DNA from: an uncultured Saprospiraceae bacterium
GTDB taxonomy: Bacteria > Bacteroidota > Bacteroidia > Chitinophagales > Saprospiraceae
Assembly (NCBI GenBank): GCA_937139495.1
Contig: CAKZQC010000050.1
Coordinates: 20,403 to 84,402 of the forward strand
Direction of reading: 5' to 3'
DNA length: 64,000 nt
Shown: positions 1 to 9,448 of the stretch, piece by piece
Numbering within the stretch: position 1 is the first letter of the stretch
How the letters are laid out: the number at the start of each line of letters is the position of its first letter
The notes under the pieces: generated by a model
Database searches by the model: none
Seen by the model: the letters and a program-made list of their open reading frames with translations, nothing else
What the model was told of the DNA's origin: nothing
Program-made: the position numbers and the translations under genes

Positions 1-1168
1 CGCTACGGGCGTTCCTTCTTATTCTACAGGGCCATTTTTGGATGGCAACCCTTCGCAAGCACAAGACCAAGCTGCCATTTATCAATTTCCACTACAACCA
101 CAACCCAATACGGGTACGCCCAATAGCACCACAGGAGGAAATATTGGCGTATTTGTCAATGGTGTTTCACTTTTCGATTATAGAGATGGCGTAGGCTGGA
201 ATAGCAACACTAACGCACTTTGTGGAGGGCCAGGCAACTCGCCCTGCCCTGGAGGACCAGCAGCTTCAAATGATTGGAATAGAGATGCTGTTCCTGCTGA
301 GCAAGATGGTTTTGATTGTGCCAAAGGACACCCTGCTATGGGCAACTATCATCATCACCAAAACCCTTCTGCTTTTGATTTAGACTTACAAGTGCTTTCT
401 AATATTTGTAATCTATATGATGCTGATGGACTCTATGTCATTGATAGCAATCAACATTCTCCCTTGATTGGCTATGCTTATGATGGCTATCCAATTTATG
501 GTGCCTATGGCTACGCCGATACCAATGGGACAGGTGGTATTGTGCGCATCCGTTCAAGCTACCAATTGCGTAATATTACGACTCGGACAACCCATGCCGA
601 TGGATCTACTGTTGGTGCAGGGCCTGCGGTAAGTACGACTTATCCACTTGGCTACTTCCGTGAAGATTATGCTTATGTTGCCAATTCAAGTCCAGAATAT
701 CTAGACGAACACAATGGTCGTTTTTCGGTCACGCCAGAATATCCAAATGGCACGTATGCTTATTTTGCTACTGTTGACGAAAATTGGAATTCAGCTTATC
801 CTTATGTTGTGGGACCTACTTTTTATGGCACTTCTGCTAATAGAAAAATAACTACTATTAGTGAAACAACTACCACTTATACCGCCACTAATACAAGCAC
901 AACGGCTCTTGATATGGAGCATTTGAACATCAAAGTAATTCCAAATCCAGCTAGTGATTTGGTAGCCATTCAAGTTAGCGGATTAGTCAAAGAGAATTTG
1001 CAAATTACTTTGCTTGATATTATGGGCAGAACGCTCCAACAAAAAACCATTCAGGCAGGACAAACCTTGACCTATTTTGATATTCAGACCTTGTATGAAG
1101 GTACTTATATTGTTCAGATAGCTAATGGTGAAGCTGTTCGTACACAAAAAATTATTGTTGCCCGATAG
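1..1168 (+). CDS. Secreted YHYH-domain protein with T9SS sorting tail (5' partial)
   Basis: The reading frame is open from base 2 to the TAG at 1166-1168, so the true start lies before the window; the first possible internal start (TTG at 38) would cut into the domain. The protein carries the His-rich signature GNYHHHQNP together with GYAYDGYPIYG, typical of the YHYH domain found in secreted bacterial proteins of unclear function. The last 80 or so residues (from IKVIPNPASDLVAI to KIIVAR) have the beta-sandwich pattern of a type A T9SS C-terminal sorting domain, with the usual PNP opening and GTYIVQI motif. It is therefore probably exported through the T9SS to the surface or medium. It converges on the giant gene downstream, with a shared hairpin terminator. 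The biochemical role is unknown. Confidence 0.85.
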   Translation, partial: ATGVPSYSTGPFLDGNPSQAQDQAAIYQFPLQPQPNTGTPNSTTGGNIGVFVNGVSLFDYRDGVGWNSNTNALCGGPGNSPCPGGPAASNDWNRDAVPAEQDGFDCAKGHPAMGNYHHHQNPSAFDLDLQVLSNICNLYDADGLYVIDSNQHSPLIGYAYDGYPIYGAYGYADTNGTGGIVRIRSSYQLRNITTRTTHADGSTVGAGPAVSTTYPLGYFREDYAYVANSSPEYLDEHNGRFSVTPEYPNGTYAYFATVDENWNSAYPYVVGPTFYGTSANRKITTISETTTTYTATNTSTTALDMEHLNIKVIPNPASDLVAIQVSGLVKENLQITLLDIMGRTLQQKTIQAGQTLTYFDIQTLYEGTYIVQIANGEAVRTQKIIVAR

Positions 1169-1190
1169 GCAAATAACAAGCGTTTTTTTA

Positions 1191-1234
1191 CTAAAAAGAG
1201 GATTTTCTCCATTATGGAGAAAACCCTCTTTTTA
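1191..1234. terminator. Bidirectional hairpin terminator
   Basis: A long near-perfect inverted repeat (AAAAAGAGGATTTTCTCC, loop ATTAT, GGAGAAAACCCTCTTTTT) has A-tract and T-tract ends. It lies between the convergent YHYH gene and the giant minus-strand gene and can serve both. Confidence 0.85.
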
Positions 1235-1268
1235 GTTTGCATGGCTATTTTCATTCGATTATTGATAT

Positions 1269-4200
1269 CTACAAATCTGTTTTTGTTTCTGTATTCTGCG
1301 GTGCGTCCGAATCTAATTTTGCTCTAAACGGAGTTTTCTTACGCGCTCCTGTACTATTAGGTACAGTGCCAGCTTTGAGCTCTTCGTTTTGCAATTTCAA
1401 TTGATGATGCACACCTTGATTAAGATTAAAACTCAAGACATCAAACGTATAATTACCCTGAACACTTTGATTAGAAGCCCCTTCTAGTTTTGGAACAATC
1501 GCAGAACCTTGCGTCAATATAATTTTATTTTTATTCTCAATATATTCCAATCCGCCTGCTGTAAATTCAAAACCGCCTTGGTCTATCGTAATAGAGCCAC
1601 CCAAAAACACATCTTCTGCATTTTTTTCGACAATTATAGTACTGCCACCCTGTATATTCAGACCGCCCCCACTATAAGCAATAGAACCACTTAACTGTAG
1701 CGTCTCGATGAAGTAATCTAGATAATCTAAAATTTGATTCGTCGTATTACTATCTTTTTGTGTTTTCAGTACTAAGTTTTGACCAATAAAATCTTGGACA
1801 TCATCTGCTGCTTGATTTATTTCTGCACGCTTTTTGTCCAAATCTTGTGTCAAGGCATCAATACTCTTTTGATCCTCCTCCCTCAATAACTCTAACTTCT
1901 TTCTTTTTGATTCATAGTTTACTAAATTTTTATCTTGCAGAGTCGTTCGGTTCGTATTCGCTTCCAGGCTTTCAATTTTCTCCGTCAAACCTTCAATCGT
2001 GCGATCTCCATTCGGGAGACCATTTTGGAGCTGCAATATTTTATCATCAAGTTTCCATACTTCATTACGACTAGCGATTACGTTAGCACGCCTACTTTCC
2101 AACAATTGCTCTTGCTCACCAAACGTGTTGATAATAGGTAAGCTACCAAAACTTATATCGCTCGAAACGGTAGGAATATCTTCGTTTGTTTCTTCATTTT
2201 CGGTATCTGATTGACCAGTATTATCATCCGTCTGTTCTTCTGTATCGTTGTCGTCACTGCCCTGCCCATAGTCGTACTCCTCATCAGAATCTTGTTCTTG
2301 ATTGAGTGCATTTTCTAGTGCTTGTTGTTCTTTTTTCTCCTTCTCCGTCAATGGCTTTTCATTCTCATTAGCAGAAGTATCTGCCGTTGGCTCTTGCTGC
2401 AAATCGAATGTAAACGTACTTGCATAATCCCTAACGGCATCTGATTTAGCACCATCTTTAGACTGCTTTATTTTGTCTTGTAGTAGCTCTCTTAACTCCT
2501 CTAGCTGCTTTTCATTGAGATTAATCTCCTTCTTACTAGCTGCCTTCGGGGCAGGTGTCTCTTCCTGCATGCCCATTCCCATGTCCATTCCCATAGAGTT
2601 TGCTTCTACTTCTATATCTTTTCCGATAATTTCCTCCAATGTATCAACCAAAAATGGATCTTCTGAGTCTGTATCGACCAAGTCTTCTACCCGTTCGGCT
2701 ACATCTTCGACATATTCGTCTGCGTCGCTATGACTCACTTCTGGCGTGTCCGTCAGGTAGCTTAACGACTCTGGCATTAGCTGATCTTTAGTACTGGCAT
2801 ATTTCTCTGTTGTCTTCGGATCGCTAATATTAAACCCTAATATCTTACCTAAGAAATCGCCTTCTCTATAAGCTAACATATCAATAGCCGCTGCATTATA
2901 CCCATATAAATACGCCAAGCCTTTAGCATTTTTATTGATCTCTTCTTCTGCTGCTGCTATTTGTTCTGCTCTTTTTTCTTCGATAAGCTCAGACACTTCG
3001 AGTTGTTCACTGCTTTTCATTTCCTCCAATAGTGCTTCTTTATCAGCAATATCTTCTGTCAGTAAAATGATGTCATCAAATGCTGTTTCAAAAACAGCCA
3101 CATCATGCACCAGTACTTTGCCATCGTACACCGCAGGTGCCGTTTCGTTCACTAAATTATTGACCAAAATCATTTGGTTTTCTAGCTTAATGCCTTGCAT
3201 CTCTACCTTTCCGTCCTTCAGCAATACTTTTTTATGCATCAGCAAGCGAAGAGCCAATACTTCACCAGTACGCTTATCTCTAGTGTTCCAATACAGCGTA
3301 AAATATTCTTGTTCAAAAGCCTTCTCTTCGTCATCGTCCTTGAACTGCATCAAGAGATTATCAATATCAACCTCTTCCTCTTCTCCGTTTACTTCCGCTA
3401 TAATCTCCTCTAGCGTTGGAACTTCTAGATCATCTGCTTTCTTTTTGACAGCATCCTTAAGTTTAGGTACGGTATAGGTATCTTCATGAGCATCTTTGAG
3501 TGCTGCCTTTGTCGCTTTTTCCAATACGACCTGTTTTTTTGTCTTGAGAAGCTCTGTTGGTTTTTTATCAACTTTTTCTTCTTTTAGTCCTTCCAAGTCA
3601 TCGCTCTGTCGAGCGGCTTCTCTAGCATTGATAAACGCATTTTCATAGACATTAGCATCTTTTACAGCTCGCTTCTTCTTACCTGCCACCTCTTTATCTT
3701 CTGCTCCCATTACCTTATAATAGTCACCTAGAGCATAAGCATCTAATTTTTCAGCGACAATACGAATCCCATCCATTTCACCCCCTCTAGCATCTTTCGC
3801 CTTCCAGAACATTTCTTCATAAGCCTGCTGCACATCTTCAGGTACTTCGGTTGCTGCCACCTCTGCCAAGTCTGTGTATAAACCCGGTAATATACTATTG
3901 CAGTCTTCACTTTCTGCTGCCGCAATACCTTGTTGTTGTCCCAGTTTTCTAGCACTGCCATAGCCTGTATCTAGGAATGATTCTTCGTCAAGTGCTCCAT
4001 GCAATTCATCAGCTGAAATTTCGCCTGTTTTGTATTTTATACCCAAGATGTAACCACTTTGATTGGCGGTCATGTAATCTGCTTTCTCACGAATACCCTT
4101 GGCTTCCACCTCATTATCAGGCATTGACACCTCTGCCAACTCCGAAGGCAAATCAACTTCCATTCCGCTCGTTGCTCTCAAGAAGCCCTCTTTATATCCT

Positions 4201-7200
4201 AATGCTTTATGCCATTCGCTCAGTTTAACTGCTTCAGCCTCTGTTTCTATTTTACCTAATTCCGCATAATAAGCAGCCTCGTATTCGTCAAAATAGGCAT
4301 CTTTTTGTTCTACTTTTTTAGTATCTAATACGGCTCTTTCTTCGTCTGTTAATTTTTCAGATGGTGCTTCAGCCCTAAGTTTTTCTTCAAAATGTCGTTC
4401 TACAGCTTTTCCTTCTGTGTTTTTATAATATAAGCCAACCTCACGAGCGAGTCCCAATCTATCTTCATATAACCCTTTGCAAGTGTTTTCGTCAACCGTC
4501 ACAGCCCCTCCACTTGAATCCTTGAGAGTACTTGGTAGGTTTTTGGTGTCCGCAACACCCATTTGCATATATATTAACTTAGTAAAATCAGATTTGGCAT
4601 TAACTCTAGCTTGAGTAGCTGGATCAAACTTCTTGGTTTCGTCGTTTTCTTCCTTATATAACAAATCCTTCAGCTCCTTGTCACTACCCATAGCAGCTTT
4701 CTTAAAATCATCAAAACTCGCTTTTCTTGCACCTTGAGCAAAACCTGACAAAAATGCTTTTTTCTGCTCTGCCGTTCCTTCTGGTTTTGCTTCTACAGTT
4801 GGATCATTTTCACCTAATACATATCCTTCTCCATGGGATACGCCACAAATTACCCCATGAGCATACCCATACTTGGTGTTTTCTTGAACGCTTACGCCAA
4901 TATCACCTCTTACAAGATCACCTTCATCTTTATTATATCCTGCATAAAAAGCTGCTAGCAGGTCTTCTACCTCTTCTGGATATTTACTAGCCAACGAAGA
5001 ACGCATCGAGCTGATTCGTTGAGCTAGTACTGTTGTTCCTTTTTCCGCATCTTTACTATCGCCAACAGGCTCTTCCGGTCCACTTCCTTTTTTAATTTTT
5101 TCAGAACTTTCTTTATAAGCTTTAGAATAACCTTCAGCAGCACCTTGCTCAAATAAACTCTGTGCTTTTTTGATTAATTCTGGAGACCACCCCGACTTAC
5201 TTTCCGCTATTCGAGCAGTTTTTTCTTTAATATCTCTTTCAGAAGAGCCCTCATTTTCCTTGGCACGTTTTTCAGCCAAAACCTGTTCTCGTCCATTGAT
5301 AACCATCGCATTCAGACGAGCTTTTTTTGCACTTAAAGCAGCTTTGCCTTTTTCTGTACTTTCATCGCCCTTGAGACCATTTATTTTATCGGTCAATTTT
5401 TTTCGCTCGGCAGACACTCCCGCACTCAGTCGCTCTAATGCCTCTTGTTTGCCAATAGTAGAAAGTTTAGCTTCTTGGATGGCTGTTTTTTGATTTTGCT
5501 CTTTAGTAGCAATTTCTTTGCTTTTATTAAATATCTCTCGCTCTTCGCTACCCTTTTTCCCTCCCCATGCTACACTAGCTAGCCCTATATTAATAGCTGC
5601 TGCTTCCGCTCCATTTTTATTATATATATTCTTATAGAAGGTATTGTACTCGTTATAATAAGCTTTGCGATAGAGTTCTGGAGCCTTTTCCATTTCCGCC
5701 CTTCTATTGGACAGTAGCGTTTGAGCAGCTGCACGACGATTGTCATCAGCAGAGCCAAAGTCAAGTATATACTTAAAATAGGCGGCTTGCTTTCCTTTAT
5801 TCCATTTTACTGGCTCTGGTTTGGAAGAAGTCTCTTGCATCATACCATGATTCGCTTCTTTTTCTATACCTTCCCTCACCACTACCGTTTGCTTTTCATT
5901 CAGCAAGCGTTGATAATCAGGGTGCATCTTTTGCTTATTATGGGCATAGATAGCCTTAGAGCGGTTTCCTATATCATACCCTTGGCGTATTCCGCCACGA
6001 TAACCCTCTGCAGCATACTCTTCTTGTTTCCTTTTCTTTTCTACTTCTTTTGACCACCCCTCTTGTTGACCATCTACATTATCTGTTTTTACTATTTGGG
6101 CAATATTGGGTGGTACTGTAAAGTTGATACCAGCCTCTGCGAGTACTTGATCATCACCTACTACCTCTGCAGGTTTTTTATCTTGGAGGGCAGCCAACAG
6201 GATACCTTTGACATTACCTGCTGCCAATGCTAACTTAAAAATAGGATCTTCTACCTTTGCTTTGTAAGCGGCTTTTTTGGCGGCTTTTTCTTCTTCTATT
6301 TGCTGGTAATAGGCAGAATTGAACCCGTAAATAAAACCTGCTCTTTGTTTTTTGTAGGTCGGATTGCCTTTTGTTTTTTCTCTAGATTCTTTCGTAAAAT
6401 AGTCTTTTTTTATTTCTGTCAGTTCTGCTACATTACCTTCGCCCCTTCCTAGTTGATTACCTTTTTCATATTCTTCTCTAAATACAGGGTCTTCTAGTTT
6501 TTCTTGGTGTGTAGGACCTTGTTGCTGTTTTTGGGCAGCAGCCATATACGTACCATTAAAGGCTGCCAAAAAGGCTCCTTTATATTTCGCTGTTTGTGCC
6601 TCATCTTTAGCTACTTTATCTAGCCCCACTCCCTTAAACCCATTCAGTTTAGCCTCTTCTACGTTGACACCTGTATAAGTATTGTTTTTGGCATCCGTGT
6701 AATCCAATGTCTTCTCTCCTTTCACAGTCAAAGTAGCCACTAACGTACCCAATTCGGTTCCTTCCTTGAAGTCAGGATCTTTGAGATTCTCTTCTGCTTT
6801 CTTAGCTTTTTTTGCTGCTAACTCTTGTTGTAATAAAGCTTGTCCCTCTCTGATTCCTTGATTGTAGCCTGCAAAATAGCTACTTTTGTACCCTGCTCCT
6901 TTTACAGAACCTAATGCCTCTTCATCAGCTTTAGCTACGGCATGTTGTGCACCTGCCCACTCATCCCAAGTAGTATCCTTTGGCAAATCACTAATGGTAT
7001 AGTCATCATCTTTCTCATTGGGAGTCATTATTTTCCCAAATCCTTTACTTCTACCAGTATCTAATCCTATTTTTTTGGCTTTTTGCTGATTTTCTTCTAT
7101 CTCTTGTTCTGCGGCATAGCGCTTTTCTTCCTCCTCTTGGGCTGCTTTCTGCTCTGGGGTCAATTCTTTTGGAGCTTCTTCTGTAGCATCCTTAGCTTCT

Positions 7201-8144
7201 TGCCCCACACCACCAATATCTAGGTTCCCACCATCTTCCTCTGTAGTTTTTTCCGTCTTAGAGTCCACCAAGTCATCAGAAAAGTCAATGTCTTTTTCGT
7301 CTTCTTCTGATTCTTCTGCTGTTTTTTTGTCGTCCTCTTCTCCTTGCTCCCCTTCTGCTTTAGGAGTAGCAGCTACTGGTTCTGCTTCTTGATTCAGATT
7401 ATTGGTTAGTTCGCCTTCTTCTTTTTCCTTCGCTTTATCTACATTCGCTGCAATCTCATCCGTCTCCGCTTCTGGCTCTTCCTCTGGTACTTGATCACCT
7501 TTATCTATATTTTCGACACTGGGTTGTTTTTGGCCTTTCGACTCCTCCTCTGGCTTAATCTCTTCTTTGGAGGCAGCATCTGTCGGTGTGTCTTCTTCTG
7601 TAGTAGTAGTTGGCGTTTCTGCTACAGCAGTCTCTGAAATGTCCTTTTTGGGTTGCTCTTTCTCTGTTGCCGTCTCGGGCGACACAGCGTCCGTAGGTAC
7701 TTCTTGCTTCAACTCACTGGGGTCTGGTCCTTTTTGATTTTTGAGCTTTAGCTTCTCAAATGCTTTTTCTTTTAGCTTCAATAGTCCACCTTTGGCATTA
7801 TCTACTCCTTCCTTGACCGCTCCAGTAGCATTATCTATTCTTTCTTGGGCTGCTAATTTTACATCAGAAACACCTTGTTGTGCCTTGGCTTTGACTTCGT
7901 TTACTTTTTCCGCCATATCGGTATTGGCAACTTTGTCTTTGATGTCACTTACTTTATTTTGTACTGTCTGACTAGCGTGTGCCATACTGTTTTGCACATC
8001 CGAATTGAGTCCTGATAGCATGCCGCCAGCATTGTCGAGCTGTCGTTGGGCATTCATACCCAACTGAGACATCGTCTGGTCAGCGGCTTCTCTAATTTTT
8101 TCTGCTTTGATACGGAGTGGTGTCTTGTTGTCTTTAGGCTTCAT
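1269..8144 (-). CDS. Giant 2,291-residue acidic repeat protein, function unknown
   Basis: Not recognised as a known family. There is no signal peptide. Residues 1-130 form amphipathic Ala/Lys/Glu helices like LEA or apolipoprotein segments (KVSDIKDKV, KEGVDNAKGG). About 130-400 is a disordered, very acidic Glu/Asp/Thr/Pro tract. From about 410 to 1760 a loose motif of the form [FY]xxG[YF]xxG recurs at least ten times (for example near residues 418, 530, 608, 718, 1066, 1131, 1318, 1361 and 1748), in the first part paired with a DPxFK motif repeated three times. A GMDMGMGM stretch lies near 1860. The C-terminal part has a coiled coil (about 2030-2130) followed by a Gly-rich, probably beta-stranded domain (GGSITIDQGGFEFTAGG). 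It stands alone between a shared terminator and an unrelated divergent gene. A structural, adhesive or secreted-effector role is possible; nothing in the sequence decides. Confidence 0.85.
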   Translation of the reverse strand: MKPKDNKTPLRIKAEKIREAADQTMSQLGMNAQRQLDNAGGMLSGLNSDVQNSMAHASQTVQNKVSDIKDKVANTDMAEKVNEVKAKAQQGVSDVKLAAQERIDNATGAVKEGVDNAKGGLLKLKEKAFEKLKLKNQKGPDPSELKQEVPTDAVSPETATEKEQPKKDISETAVAETPTTTTEEDTPTDAASKEEIKPEEESKGQKQPSVENIDKGDQVPEEEPEAETDEIAANVDKAKEKEEGELTNNLNQEAEPVAATPKAEGEQGEEDDKKTAEESEEDEKDIDFSDDLVDSKTEKTTEEDGGNLDIGGVGQEAKDATEEAPKELTPEQKAAQEEEEKRYAAEQEIEENQQKAKKIGLDTGRSKGFGKIMTPNEKDDDYTISDLPKDTTWDEWAGAQHAVAKADEEALGSVKGAGYKSSYFAGYNQGIREGQALLQQELAAKKAKKAEENLKDPDFKEGTELGTLVATLTVKGEKTLDYTDAKNNTYTGVNVEEAKLNGFKGVGLDKVAKDEAQTAKYKGAFLAAFNGTYMAAAQKQQQGPTHQEKLEDPVFREEYEKGNQLGRGEGNVAELTEIKKDYFTKESREKTKGNPTYKKQRAGFIYGFNSAYYQQIEEEKAAKKAAYKAKVEDPIFKLALAAGNVKGILLAALQDKKPAEVVGDDQVLAEAGINFTVPPNIAQIVKTDNVDGQQEGWSKEVEKKRKQEEYAAEGYRGGIRQGYDIGNRSKAIYAHNKQKMHPDYQRLLNEKQTVVVREGIEKEANHGMMQETSSKPEPVKWNKGKQAAYFKYILDFGSADDNRRAAAQTLLSNRRAEMEKAPELYRKAYYNEYNTFYKNIYNKNGAEAAAINIGLASVAWGGKKGSEEREIFNKSKEIATKEQNQKTAIQEAKLSTIGKQEALERLSAGVSAERKKLTDKINGLKGDESTEKGKAALSAKKARLNAMVINGREQVLAEKRAKENEGSSERDIKEKTARIAESKSGWSPELIKKAQSLFEQGAAEGYSKAYKESSEKIKKGSGPEEPVGDSKDAEKGTTVLAQRISSMRSSLASKYPEEVEDLLAAFYAGYNKDEGDLVRGDIGVSVQENTKYGYAHGVICGVSHGEGYVLGENDPTVEAKPEGTAEQKKAFLSGFAQGARKASFDDFKKAAMGSDKELKDLLYKEENDETKKFDPATQARVNAKSDFTKLIYMQMGVADTKNLPSTLKDSSGGAVTVDENTCKGLYEDRLGLAREVGLYYKNTEGKAVERHFEEKLRAEAPSEKLTDEERAVLDTKKVEQKDAYFDEYEAAYYAELGKIETEAEAVKLSEWHKALGYKEGFLRATSGMEVDLPSELAEVSMPDNEVEAKGIREKADYMTANQSGYILGIKYKTGEISADELHGALDEESFLDTGYGSARKLGQQQGIAAAESEDCNSILPGLYTDLAEVAATEVPEDVQQAYEEMFWKAKDARGGEMDGIRIVAEKLDAYALGDYYKVMGAEDKEVAGKKKRAVKDANVYENAFINAREAARQSDDLEGLKEEKVDKKPTELLKTKKQVVLEKATKAALKDAHEDTYTVPKLKDAVKKKADDLEVPTLEEIIAEVNGEEEEVDIDNLLMQFKDDDEEKAFEQEYFTLYWNTRDKRTGEVLALRLLMHKKVLLKDGKVEMQGIKLENQMILVNNLVNETAPAVYDGKVLVHDVAVFETAFDDIILLTEDIADKEALLEEMKSSEQLEVSELIEEKRAEQIAAAEEEINKNAKGLAYLYGYNAAAIDMLAYREGDFLGKILGFNISDPKTTEKYASTKDQLMPESLSYLTDTPEVSHSDADEYVEDVAERVEDLVDTDSEDPFLVDTLEEIIGKDIEVEANSMGMDMGMGMQEETPAPKAASKKEINLNEKQLEELRELLQDKIKQSKDGAKSDAVRDYASTFTFDLQQEPTADTSANENEKPLTEKEKKEQQALENALNQEQDSDEEYDYGQGSDDNDTEEQTDDNTGQSDTENEETNEDIPTVSSDISFGSLPIINTFGEQEQLLESRRANVIASRNEVWKLDDKILQLQNGLPNGDRTIEGLTEKIESLEANTNRTTLQDKNLVNYESKRKKLELLREEDQKSIDALTQDLDKKRAEINQAADDVQDFIGQNLVLKTQKDSNTTNQILDYLDYFIETLQLSGSIAYSGGGLNIQGGSTIIVEKNAEDVFLGGSITIDQGGFEFTAGGLEYIENKNKIILTQGSAIVPKLEGASNQSVQGNYTFDVLSFNLNQGVHHQLKLQNEELKAGTVPNSTGARKKTPFRAKLDSDAPQNTETKTDL

Positions 8145-8359
8145 GAGTACCGTTTGTAGGTGTGGATAGCAAATCGAAATGTTTATGAAATGGGAGTATC
8201 TCCAACTTCATTGATAAAAAGCACCTACAAAATAGCTTATTTAAACTAATAAAAGAAACATTATTGCACAAAAGTGGCAGTAGAAACCCTCATAAAATTT
8301 ATTCCCCCATCAAAAAAGCTATCTTTACATGATTTCAATCTAAAAATTACTACTTTCTT

Positions 8360-8812
8360 ATGAATAAATATCTGTTTGTATCTTTTCTTTGCCTTGCTTG
8401 CCATAGCACTATTTTGGCTCAAGGCACGCCCAATGTCAAGTTTATCAATATGTCGGAAATGCTACCCTACATTTTCCCTTTTTATGTCGTCACGATGTTG
8501 TCGCTGGGTTTATTTTTGCACAAGCTCATGCGTCCCAAATTTCCTACACGTTGGCTGTATATCAGTACGCTGATTGCCATCATTGGTTCTGGTGTGCTTG
8601 CTCTCAAATTTGAAGATTTCAAAACCGCTAATCTTACTCCTTCCGACCAAGAAAAAACACGTATTAATGAAAATGTAGTAAGAGCCGAAAAAAGCGATCA
8701 AAATGAGCTAATGGCAGACTTCTGGCGAATTTCGCTACCCAATGTTACGCTATTATTACTAGGTATGCTGGTCGATTACAAAAACAAACAAGAAGCTACT
8801 CAAATTGAATAA
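8360..8812 (+). CDS. Small hypothetical membrane protein
   Basis: This 150-residue protein opens with a signal-peptide-like helix ending at ILAQG, then has two more hydrophobic helices (about 38-56 and 65-82), a charged loop and a last helix near 125-140. The predicted form is an inner-membrane protein with one soluble loop. No family was recognised. It is monocistronic: the giant gene diverges upstream, and a strong hairpin terminator follows the stop. The ATG at 8360 gives the full signal peptide. A TATCTTTA sequence about 45 bases upstream is one base off the Bacteroidota -7 consensus. Confidence 0.75.
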   Translation: MNKYLFVSFLCLACHSTILAQGTPNVKFINMSEMLPYIFPFYVVTMLSLGLFLHKLMRPKFPTRWLYISTLIAIIGSGVLALKFEDFKTANLTPSDQEKTRINENVVRAEKSDQNELMADFWRISLPNVTLLLLGMLVDYKNKQEATQIE

Positions 8813-8843
8813 AAAACCAACATTTTGATCAAAAAATTCAAAC

Positions 8844-8883
8844 AAAAACAGGGAAAATATCAATTGATACTTTCCCTGTTTTT
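8844..8883. terminator. Hairpin terminator
   Basis: Inverted repeat AAAAACAGGGAAA ... TTTCCCTGTTTTT around the centre TATCAATTGATA. It separates the convergent small membrane gene (+) and DUF4293 gene (-) and is usable in both directions. Confidence 0.85.
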
Positions 8884-8907
8884 CTATCTTGTATTACTAC
8901 AAAAATA

Positions 8908-9327
8908 CTAACGAAGTCTGTCGGCAGAACGCACCAACTTTTCATCTTTTAGTATATTTCTGTTTGCTATATAGGTCAATATGATTGCCATAAGTGGCAT
9001 GACCAAGCCAAATCCAAAAGTGGCTACTTTCATTAATTCAAAAAACCAAAAACCTGCCCAAGCAAGTATTGCAAAACCAAGTAGCAGATTAAGTTTGCCT
9101 ACATTCATTTGGAGTTTTCTATTATTGAATAAAAATATACTCAAAAAAGCAAGGAGTGTAACGGCTGCTGCCAGTATTAGTAGCCCATTATTGTCATAGA
9201 CATCAAAAACACCATCTGCTAATAAACCATCTGTAGCTTGGTCGCCTTGTGCAAACGGCAAACCAAATAAAGTAGCTCCGCTCAAGGACGCTAATAATAG
9301 ATAAATAGACTGAACTCTTTGTATCAT
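8908..9327 (-). CDS. DUF4293 family membrane protein
   Basis: A 139-residue protein with four predicted membrane helices. It begins MIQRVQSIYLLLASLSGATL, the characteristic opening of the Bacteroidota DUF4293 family, which is why the ATG at 9327 is preferred over an in-frame ATG 39 bases upstream that adds a Lys/Asn-rich stub. After helix 1 a periplasmic loop carries DGLLADGVFDVYDNNG, and three further helices follow. The C terminus ends in a basic tail (KLVRSADRLR). Function in the family is unknown. It diverges from the thiolase-like gene, with the start codons about 120 bases apart. Confidence 0.8.
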   Translation of the reverse strand: MIQRVQSIYLLLASLSGATLFGLPFAQGDQATDGLLADGVFDVYDNNGLLILAAAVTLLAFLSIFLFNNRKLQMNVGKLNLLLGFAILAWAGFWFFELMKVATFGFGLVMPLMAIILTYIANRNILKDEKLVRSADRLR

Positions 9328-9406
9328 AATTTTTTTTTTGAAGTTATTATTCTGAAGTTCTTTCACAGAATGACATACTTTCTGTTCTGTTCCCTTTCAA
9401 TTTGTA

Positions 9407-9414
9407 TAAATTTG
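9407..9414 (+). promoter_or_regulatory. Candidate -7 promoter box
   Basis: TAAATTTG matches the Bacteroidota -7 consensus TAnnTTTG, 35 bases before the thiolase-like TTG start. No clear -33 TTG box is visible, so this is a weak call. Confidence 0.35.
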
Positions 9415-9448
9415 TGTTCCTTTATGCAAAATTAACACTTTAGTAGAA

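Noticed and set aside
2935..3477. 180-codon Ser-rich open frame on the plus strand inside the giant gene
   Set aside because: Antisense shadow of an acidic Glu/Lys-rich coding sequence; the Ser/Ile-rich product has no domain and no start context.
1269..8144. Giant protein as part of a contractile injection system
   Set aside because: No tail tube, sheath, baseplate or AAA+ genes lie nearby; size and unusual repeats alone are not enough.
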